A stretch of DNA of 64,000 bases from Coix lacryma-jobi var. lacryma-jobi (taxonomy: Eukaryota > Streptophyta > Magnoliopsida > Poales > Poaceae), in assembly GCA_009763385.1 (NCBI GenBank), contig CM019824.1:179160725-179224724 (forward strand), read 5' to 3'. Positions within the stretch are counted from its first letter, which is position 1, and every line of letters starts with the position of its first letter. A program made the translations under genes and the position numbers. This document shows positions 1 to 9,423 of the stretch, piece after piece. The notes under the pieces are model-generated. The model saw only the letters and a program-made list of their open reading frames with translations, was not told where the DNA came from and made no database searches.

Positions 1-300
1 TTGTTTGTGAAAATGCTAACACACATGCACAAGATGATGTACACTTGGTGGTGTTGGCACATTTGCAAAGGAGAAGGTGTTGGAGTTGAAGTGGATCAAC
101 TCCGAGAAGAGAAGGAGGCTTTTCGGTGTGTTCCGGACTCTAGGATGGCTCTTGGATTGGAATTCTGTACTAATCCTTTGTGAGTTGGATCAGCTATGTA
201 TGTGGGATGTGTAGCCCTCTGAGTTAGCTTTCCAAAATGTCCAAGATCATCGAAATCGGAGTTCGGAGCTAAGAGTTATAGTCGTTTGAGCGTTGAAAGG

Positions 301-640
301 TCAGTGACCGGACTCACTGACCGGACGCGTCCGGTCAGTAGAGTGAGTCCGGTCATCAGAGTCCGGTCAGTGCATTTTGAGTGCTGATTTGAGGTGTATT
401 GACCGGACGCTCGGTAGAGTCCGGTCAGTAGTGACCGGACGCGTCCGGTCACTGAAAAACAGCCCCGAAACCTCTCTGTTTGCGACCGGACTCAGGCATA
501 GGCGCGTCCGGTCATTATGACCTGACGCGTCCGGTCAGTAGAAGGCTGAACGCGCGCGAAAACTAGCCGTTGGGGACGGACGACCGGACTCTAGTGACCG
601 GACGCGTCCGGTCACCCTGTAGTGAGTCCGGTCAGTACGA
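301..640 (+). repeat. LTR palindrome array (CCGGACGCGTCCGG core)
   Basis: This stretch repeats CCGGAC/GTCCGG half-sites. It contains perfect palindromes centred on CGCG: 24 bp at 316-339, 24 bp at 430-453 and 22 bp at 594-615, plus a degenerate one near 524-540. The array lies just upstream of the TATA box and recurs in the 3' LTR. Palindromic CG-rich repeats in LTRs are a described Sirevirus feature; a role in transcription control or as methylation targets is inference. Confidence 0.85.
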
Positions 641-685
641 AAAAAGCCCAGTGAAGGGGGTAACGGCTAGTTGAGCCCTTGGGGC

Positions 686-692
686 TATAAAA
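686..692 (+). promoter_or_regulatory. TATA box of the 5' LTR promoter
   Basis: TATAAAA follows a GC-rich palindromic upstream region and is followed by a G-rich leader. This is the likely core promoter of the retrotransposon transcript. Confidence 0.6.
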
Positions 693-1835
693 GGAGATGG
701 TGGCCGGCCTTGGCTGGGGCTGAGCACCCTTGGGACTTGGTGTCCATGCTTGGGGAGTGCTTGGGAGCCCTCTAACTCGCTTGTGCTTGCTAGTGTGCGA
801 ATCTATTGCGAGTGAGCGATTCTAGTGCGTTGCTTTGAGAGATTGCATCGAGTGGCACTAGGTGTTCGTGTTGCAAGCCGGTGGTGCTTGTTACTCTTGG
901 AGGTTGCCACCTCCTAGACGGCTTGGTGATCGAGTCTCCGTCGTGAAGCCCGCGTGAAGATTGTGCGTGGCTCCGGAGAAGGATTGTGAGGGGTATTGTG
1001 CTCACCCCGCGGGAGATCGTGAAGAGCAACTCTAGTAAAAAGGAGACGTGAAGAGCGTCAAGTGGTTCGGCCGGGTCGAGTGCTAGAGCTTGTGGTAAGC
1101 ACTCCTTGGGGAGAGTGTGACTAGTGTAGTCACCACTAGCAAGAGGACCGGCGACAACCTTGAGCTTGTCTCAACGGGGACTAGCTTGGTGGCAACCAAG
1201 TGAACCTCGGGATAAAATCACCGTGTCAACATTGTCTTCATCTTCTCGGTGGTTTGCTATCTCCATTCACTAGCTTGTATTTCCATACTCATACTTGTGC
1301 TAGTGTTTAGTTGTTGCTCTTGTGTAGCTATCTAGCTTGTGTAGCTTAATAGTTGCTCTTGTAATTAGTTAGCTTGTGTAGCTTGCTAGTTACCTTCCTT
1401 GCTTGTGTAGCATAGAAGTTGATCCCGTGAGTGACTAGTTGACTTGTAGTCTTGCTAGTCACATTGCTTAGTTTGTATAGCTAAGTTGAGCTCACTAATT
1501 TGGCTTGTGTAGCCTTGTTATTGAGCATTGCTAGTGAGCTTAGGCTTGGTGCTTTTGCTTAGTGGCATGTGTAGGAGCTCCCCGGTTGATTGAGTACTAG
1601 TTGCATAGGTTTGTGTGACCTTGCTTCTAGAATTGGTTAGGTGAGCTCTAGCTAGCCCGACACCTTATTTGCATTGTTTAGGATCTTTTGTAAGGTGTCA
1701 TAGAGTATAGGTAGAGGGGTGTAGTCTTGGCTAGACCGATAGTTTTAATTCCGCATTTGTTTCGGTTAGCCGACGCGATTAATTTTAGAAAGGACTATTC
1801 ACCCCCCCTCTAGTCCGCCATCTCGACCCTTCAAT

Positions 1836-1847
1836 TGGTATCGGAGC
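1836..1847 (+). other. Primer-binding site (initiator tRNA-Met)
   Basis: TGGTATCGGAGC begins three bases after the LTR end. The usual plant Copia site is TGGTATCAGAGC, complementary to the 3' end of initiator tRNA-Met, so there is one A-to-G difference. Confidence 0.85.
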
Positions 1848-1884
1848 TAGGTCTCTCATTTGTGGTCTTCACCGACCCGAGAGG

Positions 1885-3771
1885 ATGGCGACTAGTTGGC
1901 TAGATGTTGAGTGTGACACACATATTTTTGATGGCACACACTATGCACGATGGAAACTTCATATGCTTGATCATTTCCGTGCTTTTGGTCCGAAGTTTTG
2001 GTGGATCGTTGTTGTTGGTTTTACTCATGCCTTGGATGAGAGTAATCTAACCCAAGCGCAAGAGGATTGCCTAACACTCGATGCACAAGCCCAATGTTTT
2101 CTAACAAATGCTTCGCAAGATGAGATATTTGGTAGGGTGATGACTTCGGTGAGTGCCCATGATATGTGGATGGCACTCAAATATCTCTATGGTGATTTCT
2201 CTATTTGGGATGATGGCAAATTCAAGGAGGAGGATCACATAGAGATGGTACATGAGGATATTGAGCATGACCGAAACATGGTGGTTGTGAAGGATTGCTC
2301 CACCTCATGGTCAAGTGATGATGATGATGATCAATCCACAAGATCACTTGACAAAGATGACGGTGACCATAGCCGAAGCTCAAGTGGTGCAAATGATGAT
2401 GCCATTCCATGCACACTTGATGATGATGATGACGGCTATGAGAGTGATGTCTCTTCAAGCTCTTCTACTACTCCACATTGCTTCATGTCACATGGTGACA
2501 CTAAGGTATCAATTGCTAATGTGGTAGTTGATTGTGATGATCCAAATTTTGAGCTTGTATGTAGACTCACTAAGGCTTTAGAAAATGAGATGGCTAAAAC
2601 AATGAAATTGACAAAAGAAAACTCATTTCTAAAGAATGCATGTGAACAACAAAAGCATCTACTTTATGTTACTACTTGTTCACATGATGAGCTTAAATTG
2701 ACTCATGAGGAACTTAGTGTTGCTCATGACAACTTGGTACAAAACCATGCTTTTCTCACTAAAAAGCTTTCTAATGAAGAAACTAAAACTAGTGAGAGCT
2801 CATCGTTTGGGTCAAATGATCAATCACATATTTGTGCTAACCCATGTGATGTAGAGAAGAAGCATGTATCCACCTCTTGTGATGATTTAATATCTATGCC
2901 ATGTTCTTCACATATAGATGCTTGTTCTACTTCTATGTCTTGTGAGACTAACCTTTTGAAGGAGAACAATGAGCTCAAAAGTGAAGTGAAGAACTTGAGC
3001 AACAAGTTAGAGAGGTGGTGTAGATCAAAAGTCACCCATGAGCACATGATGAAGAATCAAAGAAGCTATGGTGACAAGAGTGGCATTGGCTTCAACAAAA
3101 GCAATGTCAACGGCAAGAGATGGGGCAAGAGAAGATTTGAAAGAGAAATGAAGAAGCAAGAACAAGAAAAGCTATCTCATTTCATGTGCTATCAATGCCA
3201 TGAGATGGGACATCTTGCAAAAGCTTGCCCCAACAAGAAGAAGCCCCAAGTTCAAATCAAGAACAACCATCATGATGGTGACTTGATGAAGAAGAAGAAA
3301 ACAAGAAGGGGCGGAAGAACAAGGCATCCAACTCACATTCAAGATGCCAAGATGATGATGAGCAAGAATGAAGAAAAGAAGAAAGATTTGGCTCACATCA
3401 AGTGCTACAATTGTGATGAATTGGGCCACCTAGCTTCGGGTTGCCCAAACAAGCTTGAGGAGAAGGCTCAAGCAAACAAGAAGAAGCAAGGCAATGAGAA
3501 GCAACATTTGAGCAAGGAAGAAAAGGCTCAATCCAAGAGAGTTTGCTACTCATGCCGGGAAAGGGGACACATGGCAAATTCATGTCCCCTAGGTAACGCT
3601 TCTAAGCCTATTTCAATTGATGATAATATTGTGCTTAGAAAGGATGAAAATGGTACCCCTAAGGCTACTATTGCAACTCATCTCGCTACTCATACTAAGG
3701 CTATGCCAAAGTATGTTGCACCTAACTTGAGAGGACCCAAACAAGTTTGGGTACCATCAAAAGGTGGATGA
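1885..3771 (+). CDS. Retrotransposon Gag-like protein with three CCHC zinc knuckles
   Basis: This 628-residue ORF starts about 50 bp after the primer-binding site. The N-terminal ~110 residues resemble the DUF4219/UBN2 Copia Gag fold (GTHYARWK motif, conserved W and F residues, LYG near 110). An acidic, Ser/Asp-rich stretch follows (about 115-200), then a heptad-like coiled coil (about 225-305) and a Lys-rich basic region. Three CX2CX4HX4C knuckles start near residues 435, 507 and 554, beginning CYQCHEMGH, CYNCDELGH and CYSCRERGH. Gag packages the element's RNA into cytoplasmic virus-like particles. The reading frame is intact, which fits a young insertion. It ends at a stop without running into a pol frame, unlike autonomous Copia elements. 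Confidence 0.9.
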   Translation: MATSWLDVECDTHIFDGTHYARWKLHMLDHFRAFGPKFWWIVVVGFTHALDESNLTQAQEDCLTLDAQAQCFLTNASQDEIFGRVMTSVSAHDMWMALKYLYGDFSIWDDGKFKEEDHIEMVHEDIEHDRNMVVVKDCSTSWSSDDDDDQSTRSLDKDDGDHSRSSSGANDDAIPCTLDDDDDGYESDVSSSSSTTPHCFMSHGDTKVSIANVVVDCDDPNFELVCRLTKALENEMAKTMKLTKENSFLKNACEQQKHLLYVTTCSHDELKLTHEELSVAHDNLVQNHAFLTKKLSNEETKTSESSSFGSNDQSHICANPCDVEKKHVSTSCDDLISMPCSSHIDACSTSMSCETNLLKENNELKSEVKNLSNKLERWCRSKVTHEHMMKNQRSYGDKSGIGFNKSNVNGKRWGKRRFEREMKKQEQEKLSHFMCYQCHEMGHLAKACPNKKKPQVQIKNNHHDGDLMKKKKTRRGGRTRHPTHIQDAKMMMSKNEEKKKDLAHIKCYNCDELGHLASGCPNKLEEKAQANKKKQGNEKQHLSKEEKAQSKRVCYSCRERGHMANSCPLGNASKPISIDDNIVLRKDENGTPKATIATHLATHTKAMPKYVAPNLRGPKQVWVPSKGG

Positions 3772-6754
3772 ATGTGTGTAGGTACCATGGCATTGGAGGC
3801 TTGATTCAATTTGTTCCGTATTGATCATCATGTGATTGAATCAAGTAATGAAGCTTATTGCTATTCTCATCCCAATGCCAAATCAAGTGAAGTGAAGTGA
3901 AGTCCAAATGTGCTACAACATACAAGTGTCATGATCAAGTTGTGGTGGTTGATTGGAAGTATTTGAAGGCTTGTAAATGATGGATGAAGAAGCTTGCTAT
4001 TGGATGATCATGAGCTACCAAGGTATATCTTAGTTGATCATATTCATTTGGGTGCATATGAGTTGATTGAATTGGATATATATGCATATGTTGCTTGCTA
4101 TAAGATGATTGAATGGATAGATTGCTTAGTGATCAAGTTTGAGTTAGTTTGAATGGATATGTTCATGAGACTTCTTTTAGTAAGTGATTTGAATGGATAT
4201 ATGTCTTGTGAGAGTATTCAAACATGTTAGCTCAAGTTTGATTCATATTGGTAGAGTATAGCTCAATTGCTCAAAGTTGTTCAATATTGCAAAATCTGAG
4301 TGAGCTGAGAAGATAGCCATGTTTGGATGATCAAATCTTTTTGGATTGGCTTGAAATTTGGTACACATGCTCTACACTTATGATATTAGCTGCTGTGCAA
4401 AATTCATGATTATTGGATAAGATGTACTTTGGTTTTGGAGTAGATCTTGTCAACTATTGTGCAGCAGTTTTCAGCATGTAGTACTATGGAAAGAATTGAA
4501 ATCTGGTAGCAATCTAGAAAGTCAATGAAGCTCAAATTTTTATGGCTGCTAGAATACATAGTGAGACACATCTCCACCAAATTTCATGGTCATTGGACTT
4601 ATATTTTGGGAGATATGCATGTTTCTTTGAGAAGGACAGAATCTGCCAGAAAAGTGACAAATATTGGATTGATTTAGAGTCACTTTGATTGAAAGGCCCT
4701 CAAGTTGGAATCATGTTTATAAAGTGGTTGAGGGACCTATGTTTGGTTTTGAGATGAGCTAGAAGTATGGCAAATATGAGTACAAGTTCATGTGATTGGG
4801 AAGTGTATTTGGCACACATTTGGTACTCAAATTGAAGATCAAGACCAACATCAAGATGAAGATAAAGATCAAGCTCTAGTATCAAATTGAAGATCATTTG
4901 GAAGAAAGAAAAGGACTCAAAGAGGAATTCAAAGTCACATTTTCAAGAAGAGTTTAATTGGATCAATCAAACAAGGTCAATTCAAGTGAGTATCAAGGAT
5001 GATTCTTTGGAGAAAGATCACTTCTCCCTTTTGTAGGGGCTTGCCGCCTTTTGTAGGTTAACCGAGCATGATGCTTGGAAGGCTAACATGGAAGTGGTGA
5101 TCTAGAGTATCATTGGAGATGCTTGGTTGGAGAAATCAAGAGATTGATCAAGAAAGAAAGCAAGCAACACCCAAGATAGTAAAGCAAATCATGACAATTC
5201 AAGTGGTATTCATATGCAAGCTATGTTCAAATGAAGAAGCAAGCCAACCACAACAAGATAGCGCACTTAATCATATGAGTGAAGATTTGTTCTATCAATT
5301 GGTATATATTGGTCTTCACCATGGACTTCACATTGCTATTTGGAGCTTAATTGGAATCAAATGACTATCCTCTACTCCAAGATAGCAAAGGTATCATTGT
5401 AATGTGCATGATCATATTCATCCCTTACTAGTATGCGGTTAGTGCATATAGTACATGCTCAATAGGATCATGCATAACAATTGAAAAGTTTAAATTCATA
5501 GCCTACCACTATTGCTTGATTGACTATATGATCTAGTGGATAGTATGTGAATTTGTTCATGAGCTAGTGAACCCAAGTACTTGATCTAGAAGATGAACAT
5601 TCAAGTGTCTAATTCAACATGAGTAAGATAACCATTGAAAGATGTGTGAAGAAGCTTACTCTAGAGCAAACCGAGTTAGATATCTTGTGCAATATTGCCT
5701 AGTTCAAGTCACAAATGAGAAGCTCATGAAGACGACAAGAGTTCAAGAAGAAGACAATAATGCAAATGGATATCAAGTTTAAACTTTCATTCAAGTGGTA
5801 TCCTACAAGACTTCAAGTGATCCTCAACTATAAGTGATCAAATCAAGCAAAGCATCCCTCTCCAACAAGAGCTCAAGTTTATCAATTGGATGACCCATGC
5901 TATGACATAAGGGAGGTGCCCCACCTAGTGGTATCAAGGTCAAAGATCCTTCAAGTGGGTTTCATTCCAACACATATAGTAGTGTCCATCAAAAATGAAG
6001 CCTAAAGTGTCAACCATCTACCCTAGTGTCACCCTTTGTGAGAAAAGAGCATACCTTTTATGGTCATTGATGACAAAGGGGGAGAAGTTATGGAAAAGAT
6101 ATGTCAATTATGATATGTCAAGGACAAAGAGGGAGAAAAGAAGATGGACATGGATCAAGAGGGAGCAAGATTGAAGGATCAAAATTCTTGGACAATGAGA
6201 GCACACAAGTAGGGGGAGCAAGCTCATGAACTTGGTTGTTGCATTTGATATGTGCATAATCATGTGCTTGCTTGCATTACATAAGTTTTAAAATTTTATA
6301 TGCATGCTTGTGTGGTGTATGCTAGTTATAGGACTTAATTGATGAATTGATAACTAGCATGCATAGGTTAATAGCTAGACTTGTGCTTTTAATGCAAAAC
6401 TAGACCTTTGCTATTAATGTTGATCTCACGGGGTTTTCTAGTTTTTATGATGTCTAGCTACTCTTCAATGCTAAGGATGAATCAAATGTGGTATGCACGC
6501 TTCAAAGGTAAAATTTCATCATGTATACCTTAGCATCACTTAGTAGTGCTAACACTCCCACAAATTTCATATTTATGCATGTGTGCAAGCTTGAAACCAA
6601 ACCATTTGAGCACACATGTAGGGGGAGTTAACACTACAAAGTCGGGTTGTATGGTGCTTATCCAAATTCTCTAATATGGTCTTAATGTTGGATAAGTAAC
6701 ATAGAATCCAAAGAGCTTAATTTCCATATCTTTGTAGAGTTGTCATCAATTACC
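3772..6754 (+). other. Non-coding internal region replacing pol
   Basis: About 3 kb of AT-rich sequence separates gag from the 3' LTR. The longest ATG ORF is 83 codons (5113-5364) and shows no retroviral motif. The region is rich in CAAGTGAAG-like words and in GATCAAG/TCAAGTG repeats. Its last 700 bp contain several AAAGGGGGAG-type purine blocks. I see no integrase or reverse transcriptase remnant. Confidence 0.75.
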
Positions 6755-6767
6755 AAAAAGGGGGAGA
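6755..6767 (+). other. Polypurine tract of the 3' LTR
   Basis: AAAAAGGGGGAGA directly precedes the TGAAAGG start of the 3' LTR, the expected position for the plus-strand DNA synthesis primer. Similar G-rich blocks upstream (near 6067, 6130, 6161, 6211 and 6619) look like extra copies of the tract. Confidence 0.85.
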
Positions 6768-6768
6768 T

Positions 6769-9288
6769 TGAAAGGTCCTAGTTTGGTTTTGGTAATTGAG
6801 TGACAACTTAGGTGGACTAATATGTGTTTGAAGTGAAATTACACAGGTGATTAGTCCATAGGTGATCATGTGTGAGCAACATATGCCATAGAGGTGAAAT
6901 GGCTTGGAAGATGTTGCAAGGCTCATACATGTGATGAAGGAGCTTATTGCATATGTGACATGACATGTGGTCATATGGCTAAGATGGAGAAGATCAAGGC
7001 AAGACTTGGCTTGATGGACCGGTTGCGAAGGTGAAGGGCAAGTTGAGGCTTTGAAGCCGTTGGTACCGAGTGTCGGGAGGCTTAAGCAAGACTTGGCGCC
7101 GAAGGACCGAAGCGATGGTGAAGAGCAAGTGATGTCAAGATCGATGGACCATGGAGGCCATGTGATGATATGAAGTGGATCATATCATTTGAAGATAGGT
7201 TGGTGCATGTGTTGCATCAACACCGAAGGAGATGGAATGGAATGCGCAAGGCAAAGGTATATTTGTAGGGCATTTCATTTCACCGGTCATAGGTGTGTAG
7301 AGAAGATTATGACCGGGTTTAGGATAGATGGCCGTACTATTAAGAGGAGCAAACCTGTTTGCATATCGGTCATCTAGTGCCACTTGAGCGATCTAACTTT
7401 GCGATGTTACTAAGATCGAGTGGCGTGGTGAGGGCAAGTGAAAATCCTTTGAAAATTGTTTGTGAAAATGCTAACACACATGCACAAGATGATGTACACT
7501 TGGTGGTGTTGGCACATTTGCAAAGGAGAAGGTGTTGGAGTTGAAGTGGATCAACTCCGAGAAGAGAAGGAGGCTTTTCGGTGTGTTCCGGACTCTAGGA
7601 TGGCTCTTGGATTGGAATTCTGTACTAATCCTTTGTGAGTTGGATCAGCTATGTATGTGGGATGTGTAGCCCTCTGAGTTAGCTTTCCAAAATGTCCAAG
7701 ATCATCGAAATCGGAGTTCGGAGCTAAGAGTTATAGTCGTTTGAGCGTTGAAAGGTCAGTGACCGGACTCACTGACCGGACGCGTCCGGTCAGTAGAGTG
7801 AGTCCGGTCATCAGAGTCCGGTCAGTGCATTTTGAGTGCTGATTTGAGGTGTATTGACCGGACGCTCGGTAGAGTCCGGTCAGTAGTGACCGGACGCGTC
7901 CGGTCACTGAAAAACAGCCCCGAAACCTCTCTGTTTGCGACCGGACTCAGGCATAGGCGCGTCCGGTCATTATGACCTGACGCGTCCGGTCAGTAGAAGG
8001 CTGAACGCGCGCGAAAACTAGCCGTTGGGGACGGACGACCGGACTCTAGTGACCGGACGCGTCCGGTCACCCTGTAGTGAGTCCGGTCAGTACGAAAAAA
8101 GCCCAGTGAAGGGGGTAACGGCTAGTTGAGCCCTTGGGGCTATAAAAGGAGATGGTGGCCGGCCTTGGCTGGGGCTGAGCACCCTTGGGACTTGGTGTCC
8201 ATGCTTGGGGAGTGCTTGGGAGCCCTCTAACTCGCTTGTGCTTGCTAGTGTGCGAATCTATTGCGAGTGAGCGATTCTAGTGCGTTGCTTTGAGAGATTG
8301 CATCGAGTGGCACTAGGTGTTCGTGTTGCAAGCCGGTGGTGCTTGTTACTCTTGGAGGTTGCCACCTCCTAGACGGCTTGGTGATCGAGTCTCCGTCGTG
8401 AAGCCCGCGTGAAGATTGTGCGTGGCTCCGGAGAAGGATTGTGAGGGGTATTGTGCTCACCCCGCGGGAGATCGTGAAGAGCAACTCTAGTAAAAAGGAG
8501 ACGTGAAGAGCGTCAAGTGGTTCGGCCGGGTCGAGTGCTAGAGCTTGTGGTAAGCACTCCTTGGGGAGAGTGTGACTAGTGTAGTCACCACTAGCAAGAG
8601 GACCGGCGACAACCTTGAGCTTGTCTCAACGGGGACTAGCTTGGTGGCAACCAAGTGAACCTCGGGATAAAATCACCGTGTCAACATTGTCTTCATCTTC
8701 TCGGTGGTTTGCTATCTCCATTCACTAGCTTGTATTTCCATACTCATACTTGTGCTAGTGTTTAGTTGTTGCTCTTGTGTAGCTATCTAGCTTGTGTAGC
8801 TTAATAGTTGCTCTTGTAATTAGTTAGCTTGTGTAGCTTGCTAGTTACCTTCCTTGCTTGTGTAGCATAGAAGTTGATCCCGTGAGTGACTAGTTGACTT
8901 GTAGTCTTGCTAGTCACATTGCTTAGTTTGTATAGCTAAGTTGAGCTCACTAATTTGGCTTGTGTAGCCTTGTTATTGAGCATTGCTAGTGAGCTTAGGC
9001 TTGGTGCTTTTGCTTAGTGGCATGTGTAGGAGCTCCCCGGTTGATTGAGTACTAGTTGCATAGGTTTGTGTGACCTTGCTTCTAGAATTGGTTAGGTGAG
9101 CTCTAGCTAGCCCGACACCTTATTTGCATTGTTTAGGATCTTTTGTAAGGTGTCATAGAGTATAGGTAGAGGGGTGTAGTCTTGGCTAGACCGATAGTTT
9201 TAATTCCGCATTTGTTTCGGTTAGCCGACGCGATTAATTTTAGAAAGGACTATTCACCCCCCCTCTAGTCCGCCATCTCGACCCTTCA
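6769..9288 (+). repeat. 3' LTR, complete (2520 bp)
   Basis: The LTR runs from TGAAAGG after the polypurine tract to CCCTTCA, with canonical TG...CA ends. It carries a second copy of the palindrome array (7756-8095), a TATAAAA box at 8141-8147, and a downstream T-rich part with many GCTTGTGTAGC words. Confidence 0.95.
8141..8147 (+). promoter_or_regulatory. TATA box of the 3' LTR
   Basis: TATAAAA identical in context to that at 686-692. Because the LTR is intact, it could in principle drive read-through towards the DNA beyond 9288. Confidence 0.5.
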
Positions 9289-9423
9289 GCGGCCCAGCAG
9301 GCGAAAACCAGCCCAGCTAGGCTCGCGCGCTGCCCTCCCCCGCGCACAGGCCGTAACCTGGGCCTGGGCCGGGAAAGTCTCCACCCGCCTGGGCCAAAAG
9401 TGGCCCGACTCCTCCTGGCCGTC
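9289..9423. other. GC-rich ancestral spacer between two LTR insertions
   Basis: This 135-bp stretch of GC-rich DNA is unlike either LTR. It is probably original sequence, continuous with that after 11764 once the solo LTR and one CCGTC copy are removed. No coding motif is recognised. Confidence 0.6.

Larger units (their letters stand above)
1..1833 (+). repeat. 5' LTR, 3' portion
   Basis: Positions 1-1833 match 7456-9288 at a constant offset of 7455 with no length difference, and every stretch I compared by eye is identical. The LTR ends in CCCTTCA just before the primer-binding site. The window opens inside this LTR; comparison with the 3' copy puts its first base about 687 bp upstream. Confidence 0.95.
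1..9288 (+). mobile_element. Non-autonomous Sirevirus-like Copia retrotransposon (5' end outside window)
   Basis: The element has an LTR ending at 1833, an initiator-tRNA-Met-type primer site at 1836, one gag-like ORF (1885-3771), about 3 kb of AT-rich DNA without a polymerase gene, a polypurine tract at 6755-6767 and a complete 3' LTR (6769-9288). The full element would be roughly 10 kb, with about 690 bp of the 5' LTR missing. No protease, integrase or reverse transcriptase ORF is visible, so it must use enzymes of an autonomous relative. The lineage (Copia, Sirevirus) is inferred from the primer site, the palindrome-rich LTR and repeated polypurine tracts, all known for that genus. The 3' flank starts GCGGC; the matching target duplication lies outside the window. 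Confidence 0.9.

Noticed and set aside
790..1029. LTR ORFs (1-183, 790-1029 and copies at 7456 and 8245)
   Set aside because: They lie in non-coding LTR sequence, lack motifs, and are identical only because the LTRs are.
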